DNA from: Clostridiales bacterium
GTDB lineage: Bacteria > Bacillota > Clostridia > Christensenellales > Aristaeellaceae
NCBI GenBank assembly: GCA_012513735.1
Contig: JAAZBR010000196.1
Location: 1-5,152, forward strand
Length of the DNA: 5,152 nucleotides
Direction: 5' to 3'
Shown here: positions 1-5,136 of the stretch, piece after piece
Layout of the letters: every line of letters begins with the position of its first letter
How positions within the stretch are numbered: the stretch's first letter is position 1
Position numbers and translations under genes: made by a program
The notes under the pieces: generated by a model
Database searches by the model: none
What the model was told of the DNA's origin: nothing
Seen by the model: the letters and a program-made list of their open reading frames with translations, nothing else

Positions 1-138
1 CACGGTGAGGGACACCATGCCGCCCATTCCCTGGGCAGACGCGGTGTAAGTGCCGGCTTTATAGGTGGCCGCCGCGCCCATCAGGGGCAGGGCCAGTGCC
101 ATGCACAGCACCAGTACAATGGAAAGGAATCTTCTCAT
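1..138 (-). CDS. N-terminal fragment of an exported FMN-binding-domain-like protein (runs off the left edge)
   Basis: Only the first 46 codons are present. The start is ATG at 138-136, preceded by a near-perfect AAGGAGG (149-143) four bases upstream. The protein opens with MRRF and a hydrophobic run of about 20 residues (LSIVLVLCMALALPLMGAAA), a classic Sec signal peptide. There is no lipobox, since the only Cys lies inside the hydrophobic core, so cleavage by signal peptidase I after the AAA near residue 24 is likely. The mature part begins YKAGTYTASAQGMGG followed by MVSLTV. This matches the opening of FMN-binding (FMN_bind) domains, typically AGTYT-x-A-x-G-x-GG followed by an alternating hydrophobic strand. 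In Clostridia such domains occur alone or at the front of flavocytochrome-c/urocanate-reductase-type flavoproteins that use covalently bound FMN in extracytoplasmic electron transfer. The domain call is inferred from this short motif. Whether a FAD-dependent reductase domain follows cannot be seen. The gene has its own promoter (189-217). Confidence 0.7.
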   Translation of the reverse strand, partial: MRRFLSIVLVLCMALALPLMGAAATYKAGTYTASAQGMGGMVSLTV

Positions 139-150
139 TTCTCCTCCTTG

Positions 151-169
151 TGTGCCGGTAAACGGCACA
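151..169 (-). other. 7-bp hairpin directly upstream of the ribosome binding site of the FMN-binding-like gene
   Basis: TGTGCCG (151-157) and CGGCACA (163-169) form a perfect 7-bp inverted repeat around a 5-base loop. In the minus-strand transcript the hairpin sits in the 5' untranslated region, one base before the AAGGAGG at 149-143. It could stabilise the 5' end of the mRNA, keep the ribosome site single-stranded, or, as DNA, be a binding site for a dimeric regulator. The sequence does not distinguish these. Confidence 0.5.
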
Positions 170-188
170 TGTTTATTTATACACAACT

Positions 189-217
189 ATTTTACCAGAG
201 GACGGAGAACCGGTAAA
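189..217 (-). promoter_or_regulatory. Sigma-A-type promoter of the FMN-binding-like gene
   Basis: On the minus strand a -10 element TAAAAT (194-189) carries an upstream TGG extension (197-195) and lies 17 bases from a -35-like TTTACC (217-212; 4 of 6 to TTGACA). The expected transcription start is near 182, giving a leader of about 45 bases that includes the hairpin at 151-169. A second AT-rich hexamer TATAAA (minus strand, about 181-176) lies just downstream but has no -35 partner at the right distance, so the TGn-extended site is preferred. Confidence 0.55.
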
Positions 218-260
218 GGGGAGAAAGGGCAACAAGAGGAGTGAAAACCAAATTAGGACA

Positions 261-274
261 AAGGGCCGGCCCTT
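261..274. repeat. 14-base perfect palindrome AAGGGCCGGCCCTT
   Basis: The sequence equals its own reverse complement. As RNA it could fold only as a 5-bp stem with a CCGG loop, and on the minus strand it is followed by TGTCC rather than a U-tract, so it is a poor terminator. It lies between the purA terminator and the promoter of the FMN-binding-like gene. It shares the core GGGCCGGC with the terminator stem about 40 bases away (304-311). It could be a protein-binding site or a weak backup terminator. Confidence 0.35.
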
Positions 275-297
275 CACCCTTTCTTCCGGCAGGAACG

Positions 298-326
298 AAA
301 AAGGGGCCGGCATTGCGCCGCGCCCC
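298..326 (-). terminator. Rho-independent terminator, probably of the purA transcript
   Basis: Read on the minus strand, GGGGC (326-322), a single bulged G (321) and CGGC (320-317) pair with GCCG (311-308) and GCCCC (307-303) around the loop GCAAT, followed immediately by TTTTT (302-298). This 9-bp GC-rich stem with a U-tract is the best terminator in the window. It is oriented to stop transcription arriving from purA and lies about 204 bases after the purA stop. The palindromic element at 338-499 fills most of that distance. Confidence 0.75.
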
Positions 327-337
327 TGTGTCTGCTG

Positions 338-499
338 ATACTGATTCCAAACTTTAACGCATCGTTGCGCTGGTTCTTTTGCCCCCCTGCTGCGTCGGCT
401 GCTCGGTCGGCGTAGCGCCACTACGCCTCTCTCGTCTGCGTCTTGCAGTGGAGCAAAAGCCCGCACCGCTTTGGATGCATTTAAGTTTTACATCAGTAT
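338..499. mobile_element. 162-base imperfect palindromic element, MITE-like or REP-like, without coding capacity
   Basis: The ends are ATACTGAT (338-345) and ATCAGTAT (492-499). Reading inward, the two arms keep matching: AAACTT (350-355) with AAGTTT (483-488), GCATC (359-363) with GATGC (474-478), CTTTTGC (376-382) with GCAAAAG (453-459), CTGC (387-390) with GCAG (445-448), and GGCGTAG (409-415) with CTACGCC (421-427) around a 5-base centre. All share a centre near base 418, so this is one long palindrome. The outer 45-47 bases of each arm match at about three positions in four. Two arm differences are C/T and would become G-U pairs in a transcript made in the purA direction. No open frame here looks real. 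The TA pairs at 339-340 and 497-498 could be a TA target duplication as in IS630/Tc1-type MITEs, but they lie inside matching arms, so this is weak. Alternative: a fixed structured 3' untranslated region of purA. Only genome-wide copy number can decide whether it moves. Confidence 0.6.
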
Positions 500-530
500 G
501 CTTCCTGTCAAGCCTCTGGCAGCTAGTATC

Positions 531-1811
531 TTACTCCCTGAAGATAATCTCCTCCCGCCGGGGACCGTTGGACACGATGGTGATGGGGGTTTCGATCTGC
601 CGCTCGATAAACTCCAGGTATTTGCGGCAGTTTTCCGGCAGGTCATCATACCGGGTGATGCCCCGCACCTTCTGATCCTTCCAGCCGGGCAGCGTTACAT
701 ACACAGGCACTGCTTTGGCCAGTTGGGGGGTGGCGGGGAAATCGCGCACCTCATGGCCGTCGATGCTGTAGGCTACACACACCTTGATCTCGTCCAGGTA
801 GCCCAGCACGTCGATGTTGGTCATGGCGCAGTCGGTGGCGCCCTGCACACGGCAGCCATAGCGGGTGGCCACGGCATCAAACCAGCCCACATCCCGGGGA
901 CGGCCCGTTTTGGCGCCATACTCGCCGGCGTCGCCGCCGCGCTTGCGCAGCTCTTCCGCCTCCTGACCCGACAGGGCGCTGATCAGATAGCCGGTGCCCA
1001 CGCTGCTGGAATAGGCTTTGGTGACGGCGATCACCCGGCTGATCTTGCCCGCCGGCACCCCTGCGCCCACCGTGCCGAAGCCGGCCAGGGGCGAGGAGGA
1101 GGTGGTGTAGGGGAAGATGCCGTGATCCAGGTCGCGCAGTGCGCCCAACTGGCCCTCCAGCAAAATGCGCTTGTCCTCCTGCAAAGCCTGGTGCAGGTAC
1201 TGGGTGGTATCGCACACCCAGGGTGCGATCCGCTGGCCCAGGGCATAGTATTTTTCGGCCGTGGCCTCCGCATCCAGCTTGGGCTTGTGGTACAGGTGCT
1301 CCATCAGGATGTTTTTCTTGACGAAGCTGTTGCGCAGTCGCTCCTTCAGCAACTGCTTGTCAAAAAGCTGGCACACCTGGATGCCCACCTTGGCCGCCTT
1401 GTCACTGTAGAAGGGCGCAATACCGCTCTTGGTGCTGCCGAACTTGCGGTCGGCCAGGCGCTCCTCCTCGGCGGTGTCCAGCAGCACGTGGAAGTCCATC
1501 AGCACCTGGGCGCGGTCGGAGATCAACAGTCTGGGTTTGGGCACCCCGCGCTGCATGATGCTGTCCAGCTCACTCAGCAGCGCCTCAATGTCCAGCGCCA
1601 CGCCCGGCCCAATGATGTTGGTGACCCCCGGCTGGAAGATGCCGCTGGGCAGCAGGTGCAGCGCGAACTTGCCATGCTCGTTGATGATGGTGTGTCCGGC
1701 ATTGGCGCCGCCCTGAAAGCGGATCACAATGTCCGACTGCTGGGCCAGCACATCTGTCAGCTTGCCCTTGCCTTCATCGCCCCAGTTGGCGCCTACGATT
1801 GCCTGGATCAT
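531..1811 (-). CDS. purA: Adenylosuccinate synthetase
   Basis: This cytoplasmic enzyme joins IMP and aspartate using GTP to give adenylosuccinate, the first committed step from IMP to AMP. The 426-residue length is normal for the bacterial family. The N-terminus carries the signature NWGDEGKGK (residues 9-17) with the catalytic Asp12, followed by QGGANAGHT (33-41) with the general-acid His40. Further conserved blocks are STKSGIAPFYSDK (126-138), the GGDAGEYGAKTGRPR segment (292-306) running into VGWFD (308-312), and the C-terminal SNGP (414-417) of the guanine-binding region. The start ATG at 1811 is fixed by AAGGAGG (1824-1818) six bases upstream and by the family N-terminus MIQAIVGANWG. The frame is intact to the TAA at 533-531. 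The gene lies 195 bases downstream of dapF on the same strand. It probably has its own promoter in that gap, though none is clear. Its mRNA probably ends at the terminator 298-326. Confidence 0.98.
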   Translation of the reverse strand: MIQAIVGANWGDEGKGKLTDVLAQQSDIVIRFQGGANAGHTIINEHGKFALHLLPSGIFQPGVTNIIGPGVALDIEALLSELDSIMQRGVPKPRLLISDRAQVLMDFHVLLDTAEEERLADRKFGSTKSGIAPFYSDKAAKVGIQVCQLFDKQLLKERLRNSFVKKNILMEHLYHKPKLDAEATAEKYYALGQRIAPWVCDTTQYLHQALQEDKRILLEGQLGALRDLDHGIFPYTTSSSPLAGFGTVGAGVPAGKISRVIAVTKAYSSSVGTGYLISALSGQEAEELRKRGGDAGEYGAKTGRPRDVGWFDAVATRYGCRVQGATDCAMTNIDVLGYLDEIKVCVAYSIDGHEVRDFPATPQLAKAVPVYVTLPGWKDQKVRGITRYDDLPENCRKYLEFIERQIETPITIVSNGPRREEIIFRE

Positions 1812-2006
1812 TTGGGACCTCCTTCAGTTGGGGAAAGGTGAGAAGCGGGTCGTTGGGGCCCGCCACAGATAAACAGCGTTCCCGCGCCGGGGGATCAGCA
1901 GCTTGTGCTGCACTGCAACAACAGGTATGCATGCTGGAGGGGCCGGCGCATGTTATGCCGGGCGCGGGGCGGCAAACACCCTGCGGGCCTCGAAAGGCCG
2001 CAGCGC
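1812..2006 (-). promoter_or_regulatory. purA upstream region and leader; no clear promoter or riboswitch
   Basis: This 195-base stretch should hold the purA control signals if purA is transcribed on its own. I see only the ribosome site AAGGAGG (1824-1818) and small GC-rich hairpins: GCAGC/GCTGC with a 4-base loop near 1899-1912, and GCGGG/CCCGC near 1835-1862. Candidate -10 sequences on the minus strand, such as CATAAC (about 1958-1953) and the TTTATCTG run (about 1876-1868), lack a -35 at the right spacing. I find no match to the Bacillota PurR box core and no riboswitch fold I recognise. Read-through from dapF is an alternative source of purA mRNA. Confidence 0.3.
1981..2003 (-). terminator. 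GC-rich hairpin after dapF; weak terminator or mRNA 3'-end hairpin
   Basis: Three bases after the dapF stop, CTGCGG-CCT (2003-1995 on the minus strand) pairs with AGG-CCGCAG (1990-1981, with one bulged C at 1987) around a UUCG tetraloop. The 9-bp stem is very stable. It is followed by GGTGTTTG rather than a run of U, so it is not a canonical rho-independent terminator. It may stop only part of the transcription or protect the mRNA end. Confidence 0.45.
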
Positions 2007-2843
2007 TCAATCCGCCAGCCACACCCCGTCAAATACAAATTCGGCCGGGCCGCTTTGGTATACATGGTTGTCCTCGGCGTTCCAGTTGACCTCCAGGTTG
2101 CCGCCCGGCAGGTGCACCTGGGCCGTGCGGTCAGCCAGCCCACATAGGACGGCTGCCACCACCGCCGCTGCGGCGCCCGTGCCGCAGCCCAGCGTTTCGC
2201 CGGAACCCCGCTCCCACACCCGCATTTGCAGCATGTCGCGGCGGATGATGCGCACAAACTCCACATTGGTGCGGTTGAGGAAAATGGGGTGATTTTCCAG
2301 CAGCGGACCCACGGCCGGCAGATCGGTCAGCTCCGGGTCGCGCACAAACACCACGCAGTGGGGGTTGCCCATGCTGACCGCGGTGATGAACATGGTCTGC
2401 CCCAGCACCTGCAGCCGGTGGCGCAGCACAATTTCACCCGGCAGATCCACGCCGATGCGGCGGGGATTCAGCTCCGGCGTGCCCAGGTCGATGCGCACGT
2501 TCTGCACCTTCTTGTCATGCACCGTCAGCCAGAGCTGGCGCAGGCCGCCGGCCGTCTCCAGGATGATATGGGTTTTGTCCGTCAGCCCGCGCTCGTAAAC
2601 ATAGCGGCCAATGCACCGGCTGGCGTTGCCGCACATCTCGGCCTCGCTGCCATCGGCATTGAAGATACGCATGGCAAAATCCGCCTGATCGCTGGGCCGT
2701 ATCAGCACCAGCCCGTCAGAGCCCACGCCGTAGTGCTGCTGGCTGATGCGTCGGGACAGCTCGGCCGGGTTGGTGACGATTTCTTCAAAGCAGTTGACAA
2801 ATACATAGTCGTTGCCAACACCCTGCATTTTGGTGAACTTCAT
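2007..2843 (-). CDS. dapF: Diaminopimelate epimerase
   Basis: DapF is a cytoplasmic, cofactor-independent epimerase that converts LL- to meso-diaminopimelate, the precursor of lysine and of the peptidoglycan cross-link residue. The 278-residue length is normal. Both catalytic thiols are present: Cys71 in EMCGNASRC (69-77) and Cys220 in GCGTGA (219-224). Other conserved blocks are the N-terminal MQGVGNDYV (6-14), GSDGL (41-45), GNPHCV (159-164) and ERGSGET (211-217). The start ATG at 2843 gives the family-typical MKFTKMQG beginning. Its ribosome site is modest (GGTGG, 2855-2851) and abuts the argS stop codon. The gap to argS is only 12 bases, which suggests one mRNA and translational coupling. 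The frame ends at TGA 2009-2007, followed at once by a stable hairpin. Confidence 0.98.
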   Translation of the reverse strand: MKFTKMQGVGNDYVFVNCFEEIVTNPAELSRRISQQHYGVGSDGLVLIRPSDQADFAMRIFNADGSEAEMCGNASRCIGRYVYERGLTDKTHIILETAGGLRQLWLTVHDKKVQNVRIDLGTPELNPRRIGVDLPGEIVLRHRLQVLGQTMFITAVSMGNPHCVVFVRDPELTDLPAVGPLLENHPIFLNRTNVEFVRIIRRDMLQMRVWERGSGETLGCGTGAAAAVVAAVLCGLADRTAQVHLPGGNLEVNWNAEDNHVYQSGPAEFVFDGVWLAD

Positions 2844-2855
2844 GCCATCACCACC

Positions 2856-4565
2856 CTACATCTGCTCGGGCGCTTCCAGCCCGATCAGGAAAAGTCCCTG
2901 CTTCAGCACTGCCTGAACAGCGCTGGTGAGCGCCAGACGTGCGCGGCTTTGGCCCGCGTCCTCGGTGAGGATGCGGTGCTCGTAGTAGAATTTGTTGTAT
3001 GCTTTGGCAATCTCCGTCACAGCCCGGGTGACCACGCTGGGCTCATTGCGCTGGGCGGCCTCCCTCACGGCCTCGGGGAACAGGGCCAGCAGCTTTAAAA
3101 GCTGGAAGGCCTCGTCATCCTGCAGGGCGGCATAGTCGATGGCGCTATCCGCAACATCCGCCTTGCGCAGCACGCTGCTGCAGCGGGCGTGGGTGTACTG
3201 CACATAGGGGCCGGTTTCACCGTCAAAGTTGAGCGCCCGATCCCAGCGGAAGTCAATATCCTTGATGCGGCTGTTGAACAGGTCGCTGAAGATCACGGCG
3301 CCCACGCCCACCGCCCGGGCGGTGCCTGTTTTGTCCTGCAGGCCGGGGCTCTTTTCCTCAATGATGGCCAGGGCTTTCTCCTGGGCCTTGTCCAGCAGCT
3401 CATCCAGGTACACGATGTTGCCCTTGCGGGTGGACAGGGCCTCGCCCTCGTAGCTGATCATGCCGAAGGACACGTGCTCCAACTGGTCCTTGGCCCAGTC
3501 ATAGCCCATCAGCTCCAGCACCTTGAACACCTGGCGGAAGTGCAGGTCCTGCTGGTAGGCCACCACATACAGGCACTTGTCAAAATCGTAGGTATCCTTG
3601 CGGTACAGCGCGGCCGCAATGTCCCGGGTGGCATACAGGGTGGCCCCGTCGCTTTTGATGATCAGGCAGGGGGGCATGCTCCACTCCTCCAGGTCCACCA
3701 CATAGGCGCCGTCCGATTCCTTCAGCAGGTTCTTCTGCTGCAGCTCATCCACCACACGGCCCATTTTGTCGTTATAAAAGCTTTCGCCCGCATAGCTGTC
3801 AAACTGCACGTCCAGCAGGTCGTATACACGGCTGGCGTCCTTGAGAGTGATTTCCTTAAACCAGTTGAAGATACGCAGGGCCTCTTCGTCCCCATCCTCA
3901 ATGCGCTTGAACCACTGCCTGCCCTCTTCTTCCAGGGCGGGGTCCTGCTGCTCCTCCTGGTGGAAGAGCACATACAGGTCGCTCAGCGCCTGCACGCCGC
4001 CCTGCTCCACCATGTCCTGACTGCCCCAGTGCTTGTAGGCGGCAATCATCTTGCCAAACTGGGTGCCCCAGTCGCCCAGGTGGTTGATGCCCACCGTGCG
4101 GTAACCCAAAAAGTCGTAGATGCGCTTCAGGCTGTTGCCAATGGCCGTTGTGCTGAGGTGGCCGATATGAAAGCGCTTGGCGATGTTGATGGAGGAATAG
4201 TCCAGACAGACGGTTTTGCCCGTCCCCTCCCGGCTGCTGCCCCAGCGCTCCGGCGCACTTAAAATAACGGGCAGCAGTTCCTCCGCCAAACCCTGGCGGT
4301 TTAAAAAGAAGTTGAGATAGCCGCCCTTTACCTCGGCCCGTGCCAGGCGGGGCGCATCAATATGCTGCATCAGCGTCTGGGCAATCTGGGGCGGGCCCTT
4401 GCGCAGCGACTTGGACAGTTGGAAACAGGGGAACGCAAAATCCCCCAAGACGGGATCGGGCGGCACTTCCAGCATGCGCGCGATGTCCGCGGGCGCCTCG
4501 GCCCCCTCAAATCCCCTGGCAATGGCCCCTGCGACCAGATCGGCAATCCTCGCCCGCAAATCCAT
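2856..4565 (-). CDS. argS: Arginyl-tRNA synthetase
   Basis: ArgRS is a class I synthetase that charges tRNA-Arg with arginine using ATP; this class needs tRNA for amino-acid activation. With the start at 4565 the protein has 569 residues, near the usual bacterial length. In order it has the N-terminal Arg-tRNA-synthetase domain (about 1-95, with GDFAFPCFQLSKSLRK at 41-56), the class I HIGH motif as FHIGHLSTTAIGNSL (132-146), GDWGTQFGK (164-172), a C-terminal-half signature LSTRKGN (377-383) in the KMSKS position, and the DALR anticodon-binding domain beginning near TGPYVQYTHAR (451-461). The ATG at 4565 is chosen over an in-frame TTG at 4592. The ATG has GGGAGGT five bases upstream and gives the usual MDLRARIADL opening, while the TTG overlaps the predicted -10 box and so would not be in the mRNA. 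The gene leads a probable argS-dapF transcript from its own promoter. Confidence 0.98.
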   Translation of the reverse strand: MDLRARIADLVAGAIARGFEGAEAPADIARMLEVPPDPVLGDFAFPCFQLSKSLRKGPPQIAQTLMQHIDAPRLARAEVKGGYLNFFLNRQGLAEELLPVILSAPERWGSSREGTGKTVCLDYSSINIAKRFHIGHLSTTAIGNSLKRIYDFLGYRTVGINHLGDWGTQFGKMIAAYKHWGSQDMVEQGGVQALSDLYVLFHQEEQQDPALEEEGRQWFKRIEDGDEEALRIFNWFKEITLKDASRVYDLLDVQFDSYAGESFYNDKMGRVVDELQQKNLLKESDGAYVVDLEEWSMPPCLIIKSDGATLYATRDIAAALYRKDTYDFDKCLYVVAYQQDLHFRQVFKVLELMGYDWAKDQLEHVSFGMISYEGEALSTRKGNIVYLDELLDKAQEKALAIIEEKSPGLQDKTGTARAVGVGAVIFSDLFNSRIKDIDFRWDRALNFDGETGPYVQYTHARCSSVLRKADVADSAIDYAALQDDEAFQLLKLLALFPEAVREAAQRNEPSVVTRAVTEIAKAYNKFYYEHRILTEDAGQSRARLALTSAVQAVLKQGLFLIGLEAPEQM

Positions 4566-4570
4566 GCGCC

Positions 4571-4577
4571 ACCTCCC
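4571..4577 (-). promoter_or_regulatory. argS ribosome binding site GGGAGGT
   Basis: Read on the minus strand, GGGAGGT at 4577-4571 stands five bases before the ATG at 4565. It settles the start against the upstream TTG at 4592, which has no ribosome site and overlaps the promoter. Confidence 0.8.
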
Positions 4578-4591
4578 ATAAAACAAGGACA

Positions 4592-4620
4592 ATCATAGCA
4601 TAAGCCCCATAGGGGCGCAA
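4592..4620 (-). promoter_or_regulatory. Promoter of argS(-dapF) with an inverted repeat in the spacer
   Basis: On the minus strand, -35-like TTGCGC (4620-4615; 4 of 6 to consensus) is 17 bases from the -10 TATGAT (4597-4592), which has a TGC extension (4600-4598). The predicted start is near 4585, giving a leader of about 20 bases. The spacer holds most of a perfect inverted repeat GCCCC-ATA-GGGGC (4604-4616), which could be an operator. It could also be a weak hairpin ending the thioesterase mRNA, but it lacks a U-tract. Confidence 0.6.
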
Positions 4621-4658
4621 GGCAAAGCAAAGCCCTTGAGCGGCAAATCCCGGGGACG

Positions 4659-5057
4659 CTATTTCTTCAAATCTTCCAGCTTTTGCAGCGTGCGCTGCAT
4701 AAAGCGGTCGTTGTCCACAATGTAGCGCTCGTGGGTGCCCTCGCCGATCAGACCGGCGGGATCATAGGCCCGCACGGCAAACAGCAGGCGCTTGCCCTCT
4801 ACCTGCTGCAGCTCGCACTCACAGCGCACCTCCATACCCAGAGGGGTGGCGGCCAGGTGCCGCACGTGCAGCATGGTGCCTACGGTGCCCTGCCCCGCAT
4901 CCAGCAGGGGCTGCACGGCGTGCAGGGCGCACATCTCCATCATGGCAATCATGGCGGGGGTGCCGAATACCTCAAGGCCCCCGCTGCCCACAGCAGAGGC
5001 GGTCTTATCCGGGGTGACGGTGGCGGTGACCGTATGAGTGATGCCTGGCTGCAGCAT
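4659..5057 (-). CDS. FlK-like hot-dog-fold acyl-CoA thioesterase
   Basis: This is a 132-residue single-domain cytoplasmic protein, the usual size for fluoroacetyl-CoA-thioesterase-like (FlK) proteins. These adopt a hot-dog fold, normally act as dimers and hydrolyse short acyl-CoA thioesters. Thr33 (VFGTPAM), Glu41 (MMEMCAL), Gly60 (GTVGT) and His67 (HVRHLAATP) fall at the same spacings as Thr42, Glu50, Gly69 and His76 of FlK, and the motifs HLAATPLG (67-74) and GEGTHER (105-111) are family hallmarks. At the places of the FlK gate residues Phe33 and Phe36 this protein has Gly24 and Gly27, so fluoroacetyl-CoA is unlikely to be its substrate; the true one is unknown. The start ATG at 5057 has GGAGG (5068-5064) six bases upstream. 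A longer in-frame start at 5102 lies upstream of the predicted -10 box and is rejected. The stop is TAG at 4661-4659, 93 bases before argS. Confidence 0.88.
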   Translation of the reverse strand: MLQPGITHTVTATVTPDKTASAVGSGGLEVFGTPAMIAMMEMCALHAVQPLLDAGQGTVGTMLHVRHLAATPLGMEVRCECELQQVEGKRLLFAVRAYDPAGLIGEGTHERYIVDNDRFMQRTLQKLEDLKK

Positions 5058-5063
5058 GGTGAT

Positions 5064-5068
5064 CCTCC
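5064..5068 (-). promoter_or_regulatory. Ribosome binding site of the thioesterase gene
   Basis: GGAGG at 5068-5064 on the minus strand is six bases from the ATG at 5057. It supports the 132-residue form beginning MLQPGITHTV over a version 15 residues longer. Confidence 0.8.
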
Positions 5069-5085
5069 GTTTTGTTGATGCAGTC

Positions 5086-5114
5086 ATTATACCATGGATC
5101 ACCCGAATTGACCG
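5086..5114 (-). promoter_or_regulatory. Promoter of the thioesterase gene (extended -10)
   Basis: The minus strand has a perfect -10 TATAAT (5091-5086) with a TGG extension (5094-5092), 17 bases from a weak -35 CGGTCA (5114-5109; 3 of 6). The expected transcription start is near 5079, giving a leader of about 20 bases. The strong extended -10 probably compensates for the poor -35. Confidence 0.7.
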
Positions 5115-5136
5115 CTTTTCGTCCCCATGCTATACT
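5108..5136 (+). promoter_or_regulatory. Divergent promoter reading rightward out of the window
   Basis: On the plus strand, TTGACC (5108-5113; 5 of 6 to TTGACA) is exactly 17 bases from TATACT (5131-5136; 5 of 6 to TATAAT), with a TGC extension (5128-5130). The expected start is near 5143. It implies a plus-strand gene or RNA beginning just beyond the right edge. Its -35 overlaps the -35 of the leftward thioesterase promoter base for base over 5109-5113. Confidence 0.65.

Noticed and set aside
377..385. TTTTGCCCC run on the plus strand as a terminator tail
   Set aside because: There is no plus-strand gene upstream and no stem immediately before it; the run is part of the palindrome arm.
173..466. 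97-codon minus-strand frame in the gap between purA and the FMN-binding-like gene
   Set aside because: It runs through the palindrome and the purA terminator, has no ribosome site, and its product is low-complexity and basic with no family resemblance.
325..508. CCTGT direct repeat on both sides of the palindrome (325-329 and 504-508) as a target-site duplication
   Set aside because: The copies lie 8 and 4 bases away from the element ends rather than touching them, and a 5-mer match is easily due to chance.
471..1841. 456-codon plus-strand open frame opposite purA
   Set aside because: It lies almost wholly antisense to an intact, clearly conserved purA. Its product is a compositionally odd Ala/Gly/His/Gln/Leu-rich chain with no domain, as expected from the complement of GC-biased codons, and it has no ribosome site.
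2226..3098. 290-codon plus-strand open frame across the dapF-argS junction
   Set aside because: It is antisense to two real genes, has the same biased composition, no ribosome binding site and no recognisable motif.
3189..4262. 357-codon plus-strand open frame opposite argS
   Set aside because: Antisense shadow of argS in a GC-rich genome; its residues mirror the argS codons and show no family features.
4566..4592. Upstream TTG start adding nine residues to ArgRS
   Set aside because: The TTG overlaps the predicted -10 box and so lies outside the transcript; the ATG at 4565 has a strong ribosome site and the family N-terminus.
5058..5102. Upstream ATG adding 15 residues to the thioesterase
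   Set aside because: It lies upstream of the TATAAT at 5091-5086, and the extension has no family similarity; the ATG at 5057 has GGAGG at the right distance.
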